Source: CAYPYI01 sp964415085
GTDB lineage: Bacteria; Bacillota; Clostridia; Tissierellales; Tissierellaceae
DNA: 5,278 nucleotides
Assembly: GCA_964415085.1 (NCBI GenBank)
Contig: CAYPYI010000089.1
Location: 1-5,278 of the forward strand
Direction: 5' to 3'
Below, one piece after another: positions 5,273 through 5,278 of the stretch; within the stretch, counting starts at the first letter, position 1; each line of letters begins with the position of its first letter. Below the pieces are notes generated by a model, which was not told the DNA's origin, did not search any database, and saw only the letters and a list, made by a program, of their open reading frames with translations. The position numbers were made by a program, and so were the translations under genes.

Positions 5273-5278
5273 TTGAGA

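Noticed and set aside
1..5278. CRISPR array, tRNA/rRNA genes, prophage or defence system
   Set aside because: No spaced direct repeats, cloverleaf-like segments, or phage or defence-type coding sequences were seen on either strand.

Overview
The window is AT-rich throughout. Genes use A/T-ending codons (TTA, AGA, ATA), purine-rich Shine-Dalgarno sites close to AGGAGG or GAGGTGAT, and hairpin-plus-T-tract terminators. This, with a short YnzC/DUF896 protein and two peroxiredoxins, fits a low-GC Firmicute, most likely an anaerobic clostridium or relative. That placement is an inference; no ribosomal or other phylogenetic marker is present.

Layout: (1) The 3' part of a pgeF/YfiH gene (+) meets a 2-Cys peroxiredoxin gene (-) tail to tail over a shared bidirectional terminator. 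(2) The peroxiredoxin is divergent from a 47-residue TTG-initiated YnzC-like gene (+). The peroxiredoxin promoter is a good sigma-A match and overlaps a perfect 12-bp inverted repeat that looks like an operator. (3) After a 19-bp perfect hairpin, about 315 bases on the minus strand hold a decayed relic. Its 3' half is the C-terminus of an FtsX/MacB-type ABC permease. Its 5' end keeps a promoter, a strong RBS and a short membrane-protein start resembling a sensor kinase N-terminus. (4) A full-length single-chain transketolase gene (-) has its own terminator and an extended -10 promoter. (5) Head to head with it is an OmpR/PhoB-family response regulator (+) with no kinase gene beside it; a 20-bp perfect palindrome lies between the two promoters. 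(6) A tpx thiol peroxidase (+) follows the regulator and ends at a strong terminator. The last 40 bases hold only a possible promoter.

Functionally this is mostly housekeeping: peroxide defence (two unrelated peroxiredoxin subfamilies), the non-oxidative pentose phosphate pathway, and cell-wall precursor editing. No phage, CRISPR, intact insertion sequence or new multi-gene system was seen. The points most worth checking are the two palindromic operators, the orphan regulator placed between transketolase and thiol peroxidase, and the collapsed transporter/sensor relic.
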